DNA of 10,828 nt. It comes from an uncultured Trueperaceae bacterium (GTDB lineage: Bacteria; Deinococcota; Deinococci; Deinococcales; Trueperaceae). The first letter of the stretch is position 1; the number at the start of each line of letters is the position of its first letter. This document shows positions 1 through 7,368 of the stretch, piece after piece. A program made the translations under genes and the position numbers. The DNA lies in contig CALCHY010000184.1 of assembly GCA_937907415.1 (NCBI GenBank), forward strand, positions 1 to 10,828. The letters run 5' to 3'. A model generated the notes under the pieces. It did not search any database, had not been told where the DNA came from, and was given only the letters and a program-made list of their open reading frames with translations.

Positions 1-110
1 CAACCGCGTTGCCAGGGGCTGCGGGGGTCGGCGAAGTAGACCTGCAGGCCGGTGTTGATGCTGACCTGCTTGTGGTTGGCGAGGTCCATGTCGCGGTCGA
101 TAGCGCCCCA
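1..110 (-). pseudogene. IS30-family transposase, C-terminal fragment
   Basis: Read on the minus strand from 110 to 1, the sequence is open and gives a stretch containing DRDMDLANHKQ followed by YFADPRSPWQRG. In IS30-family transposases the block around the second catalytic aspartate (D-R-G-x-E-M/L-A-x-H) is followed by V-Y-F-x-D-P-x-S-P-W-Q-R-G, and this fragment reproduces that order and spacing. No start is present: homology stops abruptly at about 110, where the next mobile element begins, and the C-terminal remainder lies beyond the window. The N-terminal half is not found on the far side of the IS256 element, so this is a broken remnant and not a copy simply split by an insertion. Confidence 0.82.
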
Positions 111-155
111 TTTCGTTTGTAAATTAGGTGGCTTTGCGAGATTTGCGTGAGAGTC

Positions 156-171
156 AGGAGCCATCGCTCCT
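156..171 (+). repeat. Small perfect hairpin ahead of the IS256 transposase
   Basis: A 6-bp arm AGGAGC at 156-161 and its exact complement GCTCCT at 166-171 flank a CATC loop. It lies 42 bp before the transposase ATG. Structures near the left end of insertion sequences often damp transcription or translation entering from outside. That role is inference; the palindrome itself is plain in the sequence. Confidence 0.4.
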
Positions 172-213
172 CCGCATTGGGAAGCGGACTCAACCCCTTG
201 GACGGAGTGAACG

Positions 214-1357
214 ATGGCTCAACCGAAAGATATTGCTTTGTCGACCCGTTTGCGTGAGGCGCTCGTTGATCAACCCGATTTCCTGCGCGAGATCGTGCAG
301 GCGACGCTGCAGCGGCTGTTGGAAGAAGAGATCGCCCTGCACCTGAACGCCGACCCCCACCAGCGCACCGAGGAGCGGCGTAGCCGCCGCAAAGGCTACC
401 GTAGCCGACAGCTCAAGACGCGCGTGGGCACGCTGCACCTGCTGGTGCCGATGGACCGCGAGGGCACCTTCAAGACGGAGCTCTTCGACCGTTATCAGCG
501 CAGTGAGAAGGCGCTGGTGCTGTCGCTGATGGAGATGTACTAAGAGACCGTGAGCACCCGGAAGGTCAACGACATCACCGAGGTGCTGTGTGGCACCAGC
601 TTCAGCAAGAGCACCGTGAGCCGCCTGGCCGGCCAGCTCGACGCCGAGCTCAGCGCCTGGCGGGAGCGGCGCCTGGACGCCGTGACCTAGCCCTACCCGG
701 TGGTCGACGCGCGCTACGAGCACGTCAGGGTCGATGGCCGGGTGATGAGCCAGGGCGAGCTGATCGTGAAGGGCGTGGGCGCTGACAGGCAGCGGGAGCT
801 GTTGGCCGTGGACGTGGCCGACAGCGAGTCGGATGCGGCCTATGACGCGCTCTTCAGGCGCCTCAAGGAGCACGGCCTGAGGGGTGTGCGGCTGGTGACC
901 AGCGGACGATCACCGCGGCCTGGTGAGCGCCATCCAGCGCTACTTCCAGGGCGCAGCCTGGCAACGTTGCCAGGGGCACTTCCTGCGTAACGCGCGCGGC
1001 AAGGTGGCTAGGAAGCATCGGGCGGCGCTCACCGCCGACCTGAAGGTGATCTACGCCGCGACGGACCGCGGATGGGCGTGATCTCTCGCCAATGAGGTGG
1101 TGGAGCGTTGGAGCGCCTCCCACCCGGCGGTGGCCAAGTGGCTCGAGGAGGGAATCGAAGCTACGCTGGCGTGCTTCGCGTTCCCCGGACCCCACGGGTG
1201 CCGTATCCGCTCCACGAACGGGCTGGAGCGCTTCAACCAGGTGCTCAAGCGCCGCACCAGGGTGGTTCGGATCTTCCCGAACCGGGAAGCCTGCTTGCGG
1301 CTGGTGACGGCGTTGTGAGTGGAGCAGAGCGAGGAGTGGCTCTCAGGTAGGAAGTAA
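214..1357 (+). pseudogene. IS256-family (mutator type) transposase, degenerate
   Basis: The reading starts at ATG 214 behind a CGGAG ribosome site (203-207) and follows the IS256-family order. An N-terminal region with RRKGYRSRQLKTRVGTLHL comes first, then STRKVNDITEVLCG and FSKSTVS (from about 550), then the first catalytic block YPVVDARYEHVR (about 691-726). The second aspartate block DDHRGL and WQRCQGHFLRN follow (905-990), and the C-terminal block RIRSTNGLERFNQVLKRRTRVVRIFPN with its expected glutamate ends it. The frame is destroyed by TAA at 541, TAG at 688, one extra G at about 904, TGA at 1079, TGA at 1316 and TAA at 1355. After 1318 the reading still gives EQSEEWLSGRK, which is family-typical, so the 1316 stop is also premature. 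It cannot make an active transposase. Its decay suggests it has resided here for a long time. Confidence 0.93.
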
Positions 1358-1360
1358 CTG

Positions 1361-1707
1361 GACATGGAACTGCTTAAGGTTAGCCCCGCCGCATCATCGG
1401 CCAGCGATGAGGAGGTGAGCATGGCGGCTTGGTGATGACTGGCCCTGGAGGAATATACAGACGTTCTGGGACTTGACTCCCCGTAGCGTTGGCAGGTTGG
1501 CCGGTAGGCAGATAGTAGCGTGAAAGCTCCAACCGAGGCGGGGTCGATGGTGACGCTGAGATACCTACCAGGTTCACGATTTGGAGATCGCACGGCCCTC
1601 GCGCCAGTAGCGATCTGATCGCTCACATGATCTAATGACGGAAATGCAGATCACTACGACGACGTCAACGAATTCACGATTTCCTTTATAGCGGGGGAAT
1701 ACGAAGC
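1361..1707. other. Non-coding stretch between the IS256 remnant and the DUF262 gene
   Basis: No supported gene is present. A long minus-strand open reading covers part of it (to about 1626), but it runs antisense through the transposase and resembles nothing I recognise. The stretch holds GGCCAG/CTGGCC arms (1399-1404 and 1439-1444), a 15-bp palindrome (1609-1623), TGATCT/AGATCA arms (1629-1634 and 1648-1653), and a 10-bp direct repeat TTCACGATTT at 1573 and 1673, exactly 100 bp apart. The GGGGGAA ribosome site of the next gene is at 1693-1699. I see no convincing -35/-10 pair. Confidence 0.5.
1609..1623. promoter_or_regulatory. 15-bp palindrome upstream of the DUF262-DUF1524 gene, possible operator
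   Basis: AGCGATC, a central T, then GATCGCT: perfect 7-bp arms around one base, ending 84 bp before ATG 1708. This size and symmetry fit a binding site for a dimeric repressor, but no regulator gene lies in the window. The leading nine bases GTAGCGATC recur at 3672-3680, just ahead of the ATPase operon. Chance occurrence or an IS end fragment are alternatives. Confidence 0.35.
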
Positions 1708-3429
1708 ATGCGTCCAAACGAGAAGTTCGACGTACGAGTTGCTACGACCGAGGAGGTCTTCGGTACGGGCAGCACAACCTACAAGATCCCAGTATTTCAG
1801 CGGGCATATGCTTGGACCAAAGACGAAATCGACGACCTCCTTCGGGATCTCTTCGACGAACTCGACTTGGTTTCAGAAGTTCCGAAGGGCGTTCCGCCTC
1901 ATTTTCTTGGCTCGCTGGTATTGACGGAAGCAGAAGTTGGCGACTCACTGCAAGTTCTCGATGGTCAACAGCGGCTAACAACCATATCGCTTTTGCTCGG
2001 CCTACTAGGCATGGGCTTGGAGCGGCATAAGGTCGAAGACCATGCGAACGTAAGCAAGCACTTGCTGGTTGGAAAGATCGGCCAGAAGAAGAAGCCCATT
2101 CTTACTCTCCAAGAGTCCGACCATCCCCTATACGTAAAGGTTCTGGAGCATCCAGAGCTAGACCTTCCGAAGGCCGACTACAGGACCCTGCTCGGTCAAG
2201 CAGCGAAGAGGATCAAAGAAGATATCGCGTCGCGAGTTAAACACGCTCAGGAACATGGAGGAAGCCCGAAAGAAGCCTACATTCGGATGGCACAGCGCGT
2301 TCTATACGAAGTAACCTTCGTTAGGATCACGACGCCATCCGAGTCCGCTGCGTTCGCTCTATTCGAAACCCTCAACCATCGAGGCCTTCCCCTTAACGCA
2401 GCGGATTTAATCAAGAATAAGCTCCTGGCGCGTGCAGGCGAGAACTTCCAAGACGTGGTCGACGGATGGGAAGAAGCCGTACAGACCGTTGGCGCCGGCG
2501 AGATCGTAAACTTCCTTCGCTACTACTGGATCGCAAAGTTCAAGTTCGTCAGGAAGTCCAACTTGTTCAATGCCGCTCGAGAAGAGCTCCAGAAGCGAAG
2601 CCCGAAGCAAATAGCTGAGCTTGTACACGATCTGCGAACACGTGCAAGCGAATACAAGCACATAGCCAATCCAGATCCCGAGGCGCCCGACTGGCCCGCC
2701 GCGTGGCCCGAATCATTCGCAGAGAACTTCTTGAGGCTCAATGATTTCAAAGCCAAGTCCTGTCGGCCCCTTCTCATCGCAGTCGCGGACGATCCCAATC
2801 AGCTTCGGTTCGCCCTAGAATTCGCGGAGACGATTACCCTTCGGCATTCGGTCATCGCGGATGGAAATGCTAATACGCTGGAAAGAGAGTATCAGGCGGC
2901 CTGTAATCTCATTCGTGAAGGTGTTAGTGTTCGGCAAGCATTGCGGGAACGGCTTGACGATACTATGCCCTCCGACAATGAATTCCTGGCGGCTATTTCG
3001 AAAGTGCGATTGGCGAAAGTAGACGCCGCTTGTAGGAGAATCCTAGTAGAGCTCAATCGACAGGTATCAACGGGAGAAACCGAGGTACTCGGACCCAAGG
3101 CCGTGCACGTTGAGCACATATTGCCCCAAACGCCTAGTGAAGACTGGTTTGCCGACGACTTGATCTCAAAGAACAAGCACAAGGATTTGGTGGGTGCCTT
3201 GGGTAATCTAACGCTTCTGCACGCGCGAAAAAATGCCCGGGCTTCAAACAAGACGATTTCGGAGAAACTTCGCCAGTATCAGACTTCGGAAATTCGGTTG
3301 ACGAGGATGCTGGCGGATGAACTCTGTAAGTCCAGCGCTCCCAAGTGGGGAGAAGAGGAGATCAAACGCAGGACCTCGGAGTTGGCCCAATTGATGATTC
3401 GCGCGTGGCCCAGTCCAAAGTACGATTGA
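1708..3429 (+). CDS. DUF262 and DUF1524 (HNH) protein, GmrSD/SspE-like nuclease
   Basis: A 573-residue protein from ATG 1708, with a GGGGGAA ribosome site 8 nt upstream. The N-terminal DUF262 domain shows IPVFQRAYAW (residues 27-36) and then VLDGQQRLTT (83-92); the DGQQR block is the family signature and is linked to NTP binding or hydrolysis. The C-terminal DUF1524 domain, a beta-beta-alpha-metal HNH nuclease, shows VEHILPQ with H470, LGNLTLL with N500, and ASNK with N514, in family order. The length fits the single-chain DUF262-DUF1524 fusions. Such proteins include GmrSD and BrxU, which cut DNA carrying modified (often glucosylated) cytosine, and SspE, which partners phosphorothioate modification. 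No ssp genes are in the window. It is separated from the ATPase operon by about 300 bp, so it may be its own transcription unit. A type IV-like defence role is likely; the target is unknown. Confidence 0.9.
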   Translation: MRPNEKFDVRVATTEEVFGTGSTTYKIPVFQRAYAWTKDEIDDLLRDLFDELDLVSEVPKGVPPHFLGSLVLTEAEVGDSLQVLDGQQRLTTISLLLGLLGMGLERHKVEDHANVSKHLLVGKIGQKKKPILTLQESDHPLYVKVLEHPELDLPKADYRTLLGQAAKRIKEDIASRVKHAQEHGGSPKEAYIRMAQRVLYEVTFVRITTPSESAAFALFETLNHRGLPLNAADLIKNKLLARAGENFQDVVDGWEEAVQTVGAGEIVNFLRYYWIAKFKFVRKSNLFNAAREELQKRSPKQIAELVHDLRTRASEYKHIANPDPEAPDWPAAWPESFAENFLRLNDFKAKSCRPLLIAVADDPNQLRFALEFAETITLRHSVIADGNANTLEREYQAACNLIREGVSVRQALRERLDDTMPSDNEFLAAISKVRLAKVDAACRRILVELNRQVSTGETEVLGPKAVHVEHILPQTPSEDWFADDLISKNKHKDLVGALGNLTLLHARKNARASNKTISEKLRQYQTSEIRLTRMLADELCKSSAPKWGEEEIKRRTSELAQLMIRAWPSPKYD

Positions 3430-3628
3430 TCCGACTAGCTCTGGAGGCTGTGTGGTTGCTCACGAGCAAGTACTTTCCAGCGCGAGACATGAATCGACGA
3501 CTTGGGGACAGGCAAAGTAAGCGCAGGCGAGCGAGATGAAGCATGTAGGGCCGTAGTACTGCACGGTCCAGAATTCATTAGCGCCGAAGCGTAGAACCCA
3601 GCCCCGTCTCGCAACTCCTCTTGGTCGT

Positions 3629-3648
3629 TGTCGCAATCGTATGCGACA
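3629..3648. promoter_or_regulatory. Inverted repeat TGTCGCA-N6-TGCGACA, possible operator
   Basis: Perfect 7-bp arms flank a 6-nt spacer, for a 20-bp dyad that ends 78 bp before the preferred start of the ATPase gene (3727) and 39 bp before the alternative start (3688). The position in a promoter-sized gap and the one-helix-turn geometry suit a dimeric regulator. It could also fold as a short hairpin, but it has no following T-tract, so it is not a typical terminator. Confidence 0.4.
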
Positions 3649-3705
3649 TTCAGTTAGCATGGCATGCAGCCGTAGCGATCGCGATTCGTGCAGCAGATAA
3701 GCATT

Positions 3706-3715
3706 GAGAAGGGGG
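3706..3715 (+). promoter_or_regulatory. Ribosome binding site that favours start 3727
   Basis: GAGAAGGGGG lies 11 nt before GTG 3727, which is slightly long spacing. The in-frame GTG at 3688 has no purine-rich site before it and sits directly behind the GCGATCGC palindrome. The protein read from 3727 begins directly ahead of RTWAWERTDP, which looks like a natural N-terminus. Confidence 0.45.
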
Positions 3716-3726
3716 ATAAGCGCAGC

Positions 3727-5676
3727 GTGAGCCGAACATGGGCCTGGGAACGCACCGATCCGAACCGAAGCGGGTCTTCTGGCGATTTAGCGAAGATATT
3801 TCGGCACGAAGACCCAAAGCGACCAGGTGTCATGGACCTCGACGCGCCATCCTCGGCAGCAACCCTGATGGCACGTGAAGTGCTACAGAATTCCTGGGAC
3901 GCAGCACGAGACCTTCAAACACGTGATTCTACCGCTCCGCAGTTCATGATTGAGTTCCGGTTTGAGGAACTCGCTGGCGAAGAGAAGTGTAGGTTCGTTG
4001 AAGCCTTTGACTTAGCGGGTCTTGCGGAACGGCTGGACGCCACAACAGAGGGACGCAAGCACCTTGGACTTCAACCGGTGGACTGCCTAGACGATATTGG
4101 AACCGCAAGCCGACCCCTACGAATCTTGAAAATAGTGGAGCATGCAACAACGGGAATGTACGGGCCCTGGCAGCAAGCGCGGTCTCGCATGTACTGGGCG
4201 CTTGTTAGCGTTGGCTACACAGTTAAGTCATCCGGCTCAGGTGGCTCATTTGGCTACGGGAAGGCCGGATTGATAAGCGGATCTCGCGTTCGTTCTGTGT
4301 GTGCTTATACATGCTTCCGCGAACAGGAAGACGAGCTTGACGTGACGCGCCGCTTCCTCGGCATGACGTACTGGGGCCAGCACGACGTCAATGGATCAAA
4401 TTTCACAGGGTTCGCTCGCTTTGGCCAGTCACTCGAAAGAAGCTTAGACACCATTGTTCCCTTTGAGAACGAAGCTGCCGACGATATTGCAAGTTCATTG
4501 GGTTTGGCCCGCCGAAGTCCCCACGAAATCGACGACCTGGGAACTACCTTCGTCGTAATTGACCCGACCGTTGACCCCAGTGACCTGGTACGCGCCATTG
4601 AACGCTACTGGTGGCCAGCTATCGTTGAGAATGACTTCGTCGTCTCGGTTGTTGACTACGACGGCACCCAGGTAGTACCTAGGCCCAAGCGGGATCCTGT
4701 GCTCAAGACATTCATCGATGCATGGGATATCGCCAAAGAGCGGAGCCAGCCAGATAGGGATCGAGAGCGCTTTGAGATTCTGACCGCAAACGCAGAGCAC
4801 GCTCCCCCAGACGTTGTAAAAGGTCGCCCACTTGGACAGCTATCCCTAGTCAGCAATCTGGAGGACTGGTCCTACGCAGATCAGCGAGCTGTCCCTAATG
4901 GCGAGGTGGTCAACCATCGAAGTCTGGTCGCGTTGACCCGGGGCCCCAGGATGGTTGTTGAGTACCACGAAACGGGGCAGGCCCCTCCATATGTTCGTGG
5001 AGTGTTCGTTGCCGACGCGAACGCAATGGACGGCCAACGATCGATTGACGACTACCTGAGGCAAACCGAACCCAAAGCACATGACTCCTGGCAATCACGA
5101 ATAGCGGAGGGTGAGCTAGATCCTGAGGCTGCCGCGATTGCGGGTGACGTCACTAGGACGATTCGACGCCGAGTCGACGCGTTCCGTAGAGGCTTGAAAC
5201 CCGCGATTCCGAAGACGGAAGACGTGGTTCTTCCGTATTTCAACGACGTGATGAGAAGAGTAATGCGGGGAGAGGGCAAAGGAGTACCGGCCCCAATGTC
5301 TGAAGTCAGGCCAATCTCCATTGTCCCAGAAGTCGAGTTAGAGGTGGCCAGCGAGGGCATGATTCGAGTCCGGGGCTACGTTACGTTCACGCTGACCGAT
5401 CACGCAAAGGCCGAGGAGCACCTAGTCGAGTTAACGGTATCCTATAGATACATCGAAGATGACCGCATAGGTGACCATGCTGCAGTACAACATTTCTTGG
5501 AAAATGCCCCCGGTTTCGTACGAACCCAGGAGAGTAGACTTAGAGGAATACTCAGGCGCGGGGTTCCGGTGCGCGTAGGCTTCGTTACCGAGCCATACGT
5601 TGCGGATTGGACCGGACGCCTTGTTGTTGATGGAGTATTCGTCGATTCTGTCCCTGCAGGGAGCGGGGCACGGTGA
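3727..5676 (+). CDS. GHKL-fold (Bergerat) ATPase, MutL/MORC/Hsp90 class, of a restriction-like operon
   Basis: The protein has 649 residues from GTG 3727, or 662 from GTG 3688. Three pieces of a Bergerat ATP site occur in order. The N-box is REVLQNSWDAARD (E51, N55, D58). A motif II equivalent LKIVEHATTGMYGP (133-146) has glutamate E138 where an aspartate is usual. A glycine-rich lid GGSFGYGKAG (172-181) ends in a lysine. This arrangement belongs to the GHKL group of MutL, MORC, Hsp90 and gyrase B, which dimerise on ATP and act as clamps or switches. The C-terminal quarter (about residues 540-649) looks strand-rich and has no recognised domain. No helicase motifs, membrane segments or nuclease motifs are visible. 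Its stop overlaps the next gene's start by 4 nt, so the products are probably made in a fixed ratio and may form a complex. The ATPase fold is well supported; the cellular role is inferred from the methylase and nuclease downstream. Confidence 0.8.
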   Translation: MSRTWAWERTDPNRSGSSGDLAKIFRHEDPKRPGVMDLDAPSSAATLMAREVLQNSWDAARDLQTRDSTAPQFMIEFRFEELAGEEKCRFVEAFDLAGLAERLDATTEGRKHLGLQPVDCLDDIGTASRPLRILKIVEHATTGMYGPWQQARSRMYWALVSVGYTVKSSGSGGSFGYGKAGLISGSRVRSVCAYTCFREQEDELDVTRRFLGMTYWGQHDVNGSNFTGFARFGQSLERSLDTIVPFENEAADDIASSLGLARRSPHEIDDLGTTFVVIDPTVDPSDLVRAIERYWWPAIVENDFVVSVVDYDGTQVVPRPKRDPVLKTFIDAWDIAKERSQPDRDRERFEILTANAEHAPPDVVKGRPLGQLSLVSNLEDWSYADQRAVPNGEVVNHRSLVALTRGPRMVVEYHETGQAPPYVRGVFVADANAMDGQRSIDDYLRQTEPKAHDSWQSRIAEGELDPEAAAIAGDVTRTIRRRVDAFRRGLKPAIPKTEDVVLPYFNDVMRRVMRGEGKGVPAPMSEVRPISIVPEVELEVASEGMIRVRGYVTFTLTDHAKAEEHLVELTVSYRYIEDDRIGDHAAVQHFLENAPGFVRTQESRLRGILRRGVPVRVGFVTEPYVADWTGRLVVDGVFVDSVPAGSGAR

Positions 5677-6674
5677 GTACCGCAAATCGAACGATTCGCC
5701 CGTTCAAGGGGCTCACGGCTCTCGACAACGTCCTGGACACCGCACTCCTACAATTTGGGCCAGACCGTTGCCCTGCTACAAAGCGGATCCATGTCGACCT
5801 ACTAGCCCACGAATACATGGTCCGTCCAGTAAAGCTTGAGTGGGCACCGGACGATAGATCCTTCACCCAGTTCAAAGCTCACATAGAATCTGGCCTCCGA
5901 ATGGCAGGCATCGGGGCTGAGGCAGTCGAGCTCATCGCCATTGCAAAATCGTCGTACCTCAAGCTTGCCGACATCGTCTTCCGGCATCGGGTGTCCGACC
6001 TCGGAAGCCTAGAACGACTTATAGACATCACCAAAGGCAGGGAGGGCAATCGGGCTCGGGCGCTTTCCGCGCCCTTCACAGGGTTCGAGCTTGAACTTGC
6101 GCTCATATTAGCTTTCCACCTCAAACCAGCCGCATTGAAGCCCTTCCGTAAGGGTACATGGCTAACTCGAGTGCAATTTGGCGTTGAGACCACACTCAGC
6201 CAAATCGTCTTTTCGCCTATACCCCTTACCCCTGAGATCAGGCACTCGCTCCAAATCAGCGCAAAAGCAACTAGGTACGTCGACCTTGACGGACACGACA
6301 TAACCAGGCCAGCGACCGAACAGGATGAGCCCAAGTTCTACGTAGACGCTGATTTCTTGGCCCAGTTGAACGCTCGAAGGAATTCACTTCTGAGCCATGC
6401 ATTCCAGATACAACTTGCCCTAGACTTCGTATCGGCTATTGTTCGCGAGGCAAGCGTTAACCACGACTCCGATGCGTTTACCTACGAGGATGTTCGTACA
6501 AGCGTCCTTGGGAGCGTGGTGCGTATGCTCGCTAATGCATCTGCTGATGACAAGCAGCACGACCACATTCTTGGACAGATATTGAACCGTCCCGAAGCAG
6601 CAATCGCCAACCTAGAACACGTTTTCAACGTGAACAAGGTGTTTTCAGATGCCCTGAAGGCAGAGGACGAGTAA
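5673..6674 (+). CDS. Unrecognised 333-residue protein of the ATPase operon
   Basis: The gene starts at GTG 5673, which overlaps the ATPase stop (GTGA). A purine-rich AGGGAGCGGGG lies just upstream, so translation is probably coupled. I do not recognise the family. The sequence is soluble, with no signal peptide, membrane segment or cysteine cluster. It appears mostly helical, particularly the C-terminal third with FQIQLALDFVSAIVREA and ILNRPEAAIANLEHVFNV. No nuclease, helicase, methylase or NTP-binding motif is evident. Its place directly behind the ATPase, with a 4-nt overlap, suggests it is a partner or adaptor subunit of that protein. It may serve as a scaffold or DNA-recognition subunit, but nothing in the residues proves this. 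Confidence 0.75.
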   Translation: MSTANRTIRPFKGLTALDNVLDTALLQFGPDRCPATKRIHVDLLAHEYMVRPVKLEWAPDDRSFTQFKAHIESGLRMAGIGAEAVELIAIAKSSYLKLADIVFRHRVSDLGSLERLIDITKGREGNRARALSAPFTGFELELALILAFHLKPAALKPFRKGTWLTRVQFGVETTLSQIVFSPIPLTPEIRHSLQISAKATRYVDLDGHDITRPATEQDEPKFYVDADFLAQLNARRNSLLSHAFQIQLALDFVSAIVREASVNHDSDAFTYEDVRTSVLGSVVRMLANASADDKQHDHILGQILNRPEAAIANLEHVFNVNKVFSDALKAEDE

Positions 6675-7363
6675 TGCGGTATCCGATCTTGTCACGTCCG
6701 CACGTTGAGGAAATCGCCGCGAAGAGAGTAAGCGGTATTGATGTTGACATTGAAGCAGAAGTCGAATGGATCGGCTCAGGAGATTTGCTTCAATTGACGA
6801 CTATCGAGACCTTGGCTGACGAGGTTAGAATTGGTATGGAACAGTGGACTGATAAGGACATCGACCGTTACGAAGGTCAGATGGCCCAGAAGCTCTATGA
6901 CACACTAGTTCACATTCCTACTGAGGTACTAGACGATCGTGGCTTCTGGCGGTACTTATCCGTGAAGTACTTCTGGAATTTCATCGTCTGGCGCCAAAAG
7001 AGCGCATTCAAACCCGAGGGTAACTACATGAGCTATGTCGATGGAGCGAAGAACACGGAAACAGTGCTGGTTCGCATGTTCATTCGCACCGCTGCCTTGG
7101 GTGGAAAGAGTACTGAGCGATTGGCTGGCGGAATCACGGAAGCTGCCGATTTTTGGCGGTCCCATGTCGTCCGCGTTCAGACTGGCTCGGCGCCGAACAT
7201 TGCGCGCGCATTGGCAGAAAAGCAGTATGCCGACCGACAAACGACGGATCCAATACGGGAGGTTGGAAAACGCTTGAACCGGACCTGGACGAACATCATC
7301 ATGCACGTCTATGACGAATCCGAGGCCCGTGACATAGTCGACGAGGTCTGGAATGTAGATTAG
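6674..7363 (+). CDS. Unrecognised 229-residue protein (possibly DUF6339-like)
   Basis: ATG 6674 shares its A with the preceding TAA stop (TAATG), the classic arrangement for translational reinitiation. The protein begins MRYPILSRPHVEEIAAKR and contains a conserved-looking centre FWRYLSVKYFWNFIVWRQ (residues 95-112), rich in aromatic residues. A later segment RTWTNIIMHVYDESEARDIVDEVW (about 204-227) closes the protein. From memory this resembles small proteins labelled DUF6339 that occur beside cytosine methylases and ATPases in restriction-like loci; I cannot verify that here. There is no catalytic motif I can name. The overlapping arrangement with the 333-residue protein, and the methylase start only 5 nt beyond its TAG stop, mark it as an integral member of the system. 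Confidence 0.75.
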   Translation: MRYPILSRPHVEEIAAKRVSGIDVDIEAEVEWIGSGDLLQLTTIETLADEVRIGMEQWTDKDIDRYEGQMAQKLYDTLVHIPTEVLDDRGFWRYLSVKYFWNFIVWRQKSAFKPEGNYMSYVDGAKNTETVLVRMFIRTAALGGKSTERLAGGITEAADFWRSHVVRVQTGSAPNIARALAEKQYADRQTTDPIREVGKRLNRTWTNIIMHVYDESEARDIVDEVWNVD

Positions 7364-7368
7364 GTGAC

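Larger units (their letters stand above)
111..1360 (+). mobile_element. Decayed IS256-family insertion sequence
   Basis: The core is the transposase pseudogene at 214-1357. The left boundary is placed at about 111 because IS30 coding similarity ends at 110. The right boundary is uncertain: the coding remnant ends near 1357, and no convincing terminal inverted repeat was found. A weak candidate pair is 113-138 against the reverse complement of 1554-1579, with 15 of 26 matches in blocks, which would make the element about 1.47 kb, within the usual IS256-family size. No target duplication could be confirmed. Confidence 0.6.
3430..3726. other. Intergenic leader of the five-gene operon
   Basis: No gene is supported here. 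The stretch carries a 7-6-7 inverted repeat (3629-3648), an 8-bp palindrome GCGATCGC (3675-3682) inside GTAGCGATCGCGAT, and the ribosome site at 3706-3715. It is long enough for the operon's own promoter, but I find no clear -35/-10 pair. No strong terminator for the upstream gene is visible. Confidence 0.45.

Noticed and set aside
190..873. Minus-strand open reading of 227 codons
   Set aside because: It is antisense to the clear IS256-family transposase blocks and has histidine/leucine/alanine-rich composition typical of G+C-rich antisense frames.
113..1579. Terminal inverted repeat of the IS256 element (113-138 against 1554-1579)
   Set aside because: Only 15 of 26 positions match after scanning many alignments; this is not enough to fix the ends, so it is kept only as a weak note.
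1051..1626. Long minus-strand open reading (191 codons)
   Set aside because: Much of it is antisense to the IS256 transposase in G+C-rich DNA, it has no recognisable domain, and its serine/arginine-rich composition looks like a shadow reading.
1667..1692. TCAACG / TATAGC as a promoter for the DUF262 gene
   Set aside because: Weak match, and it would place the transcript start within the ribosome binding site.
1708..3429. Assignment as SspE of a phosphorothioate (Ssp) system
   Set aside because: The DUF262-DUF1524 architecture fits, but no sspABCD or dnd genes are in the window and the same architecture occurs in GmrSD and BrxU enzymes.
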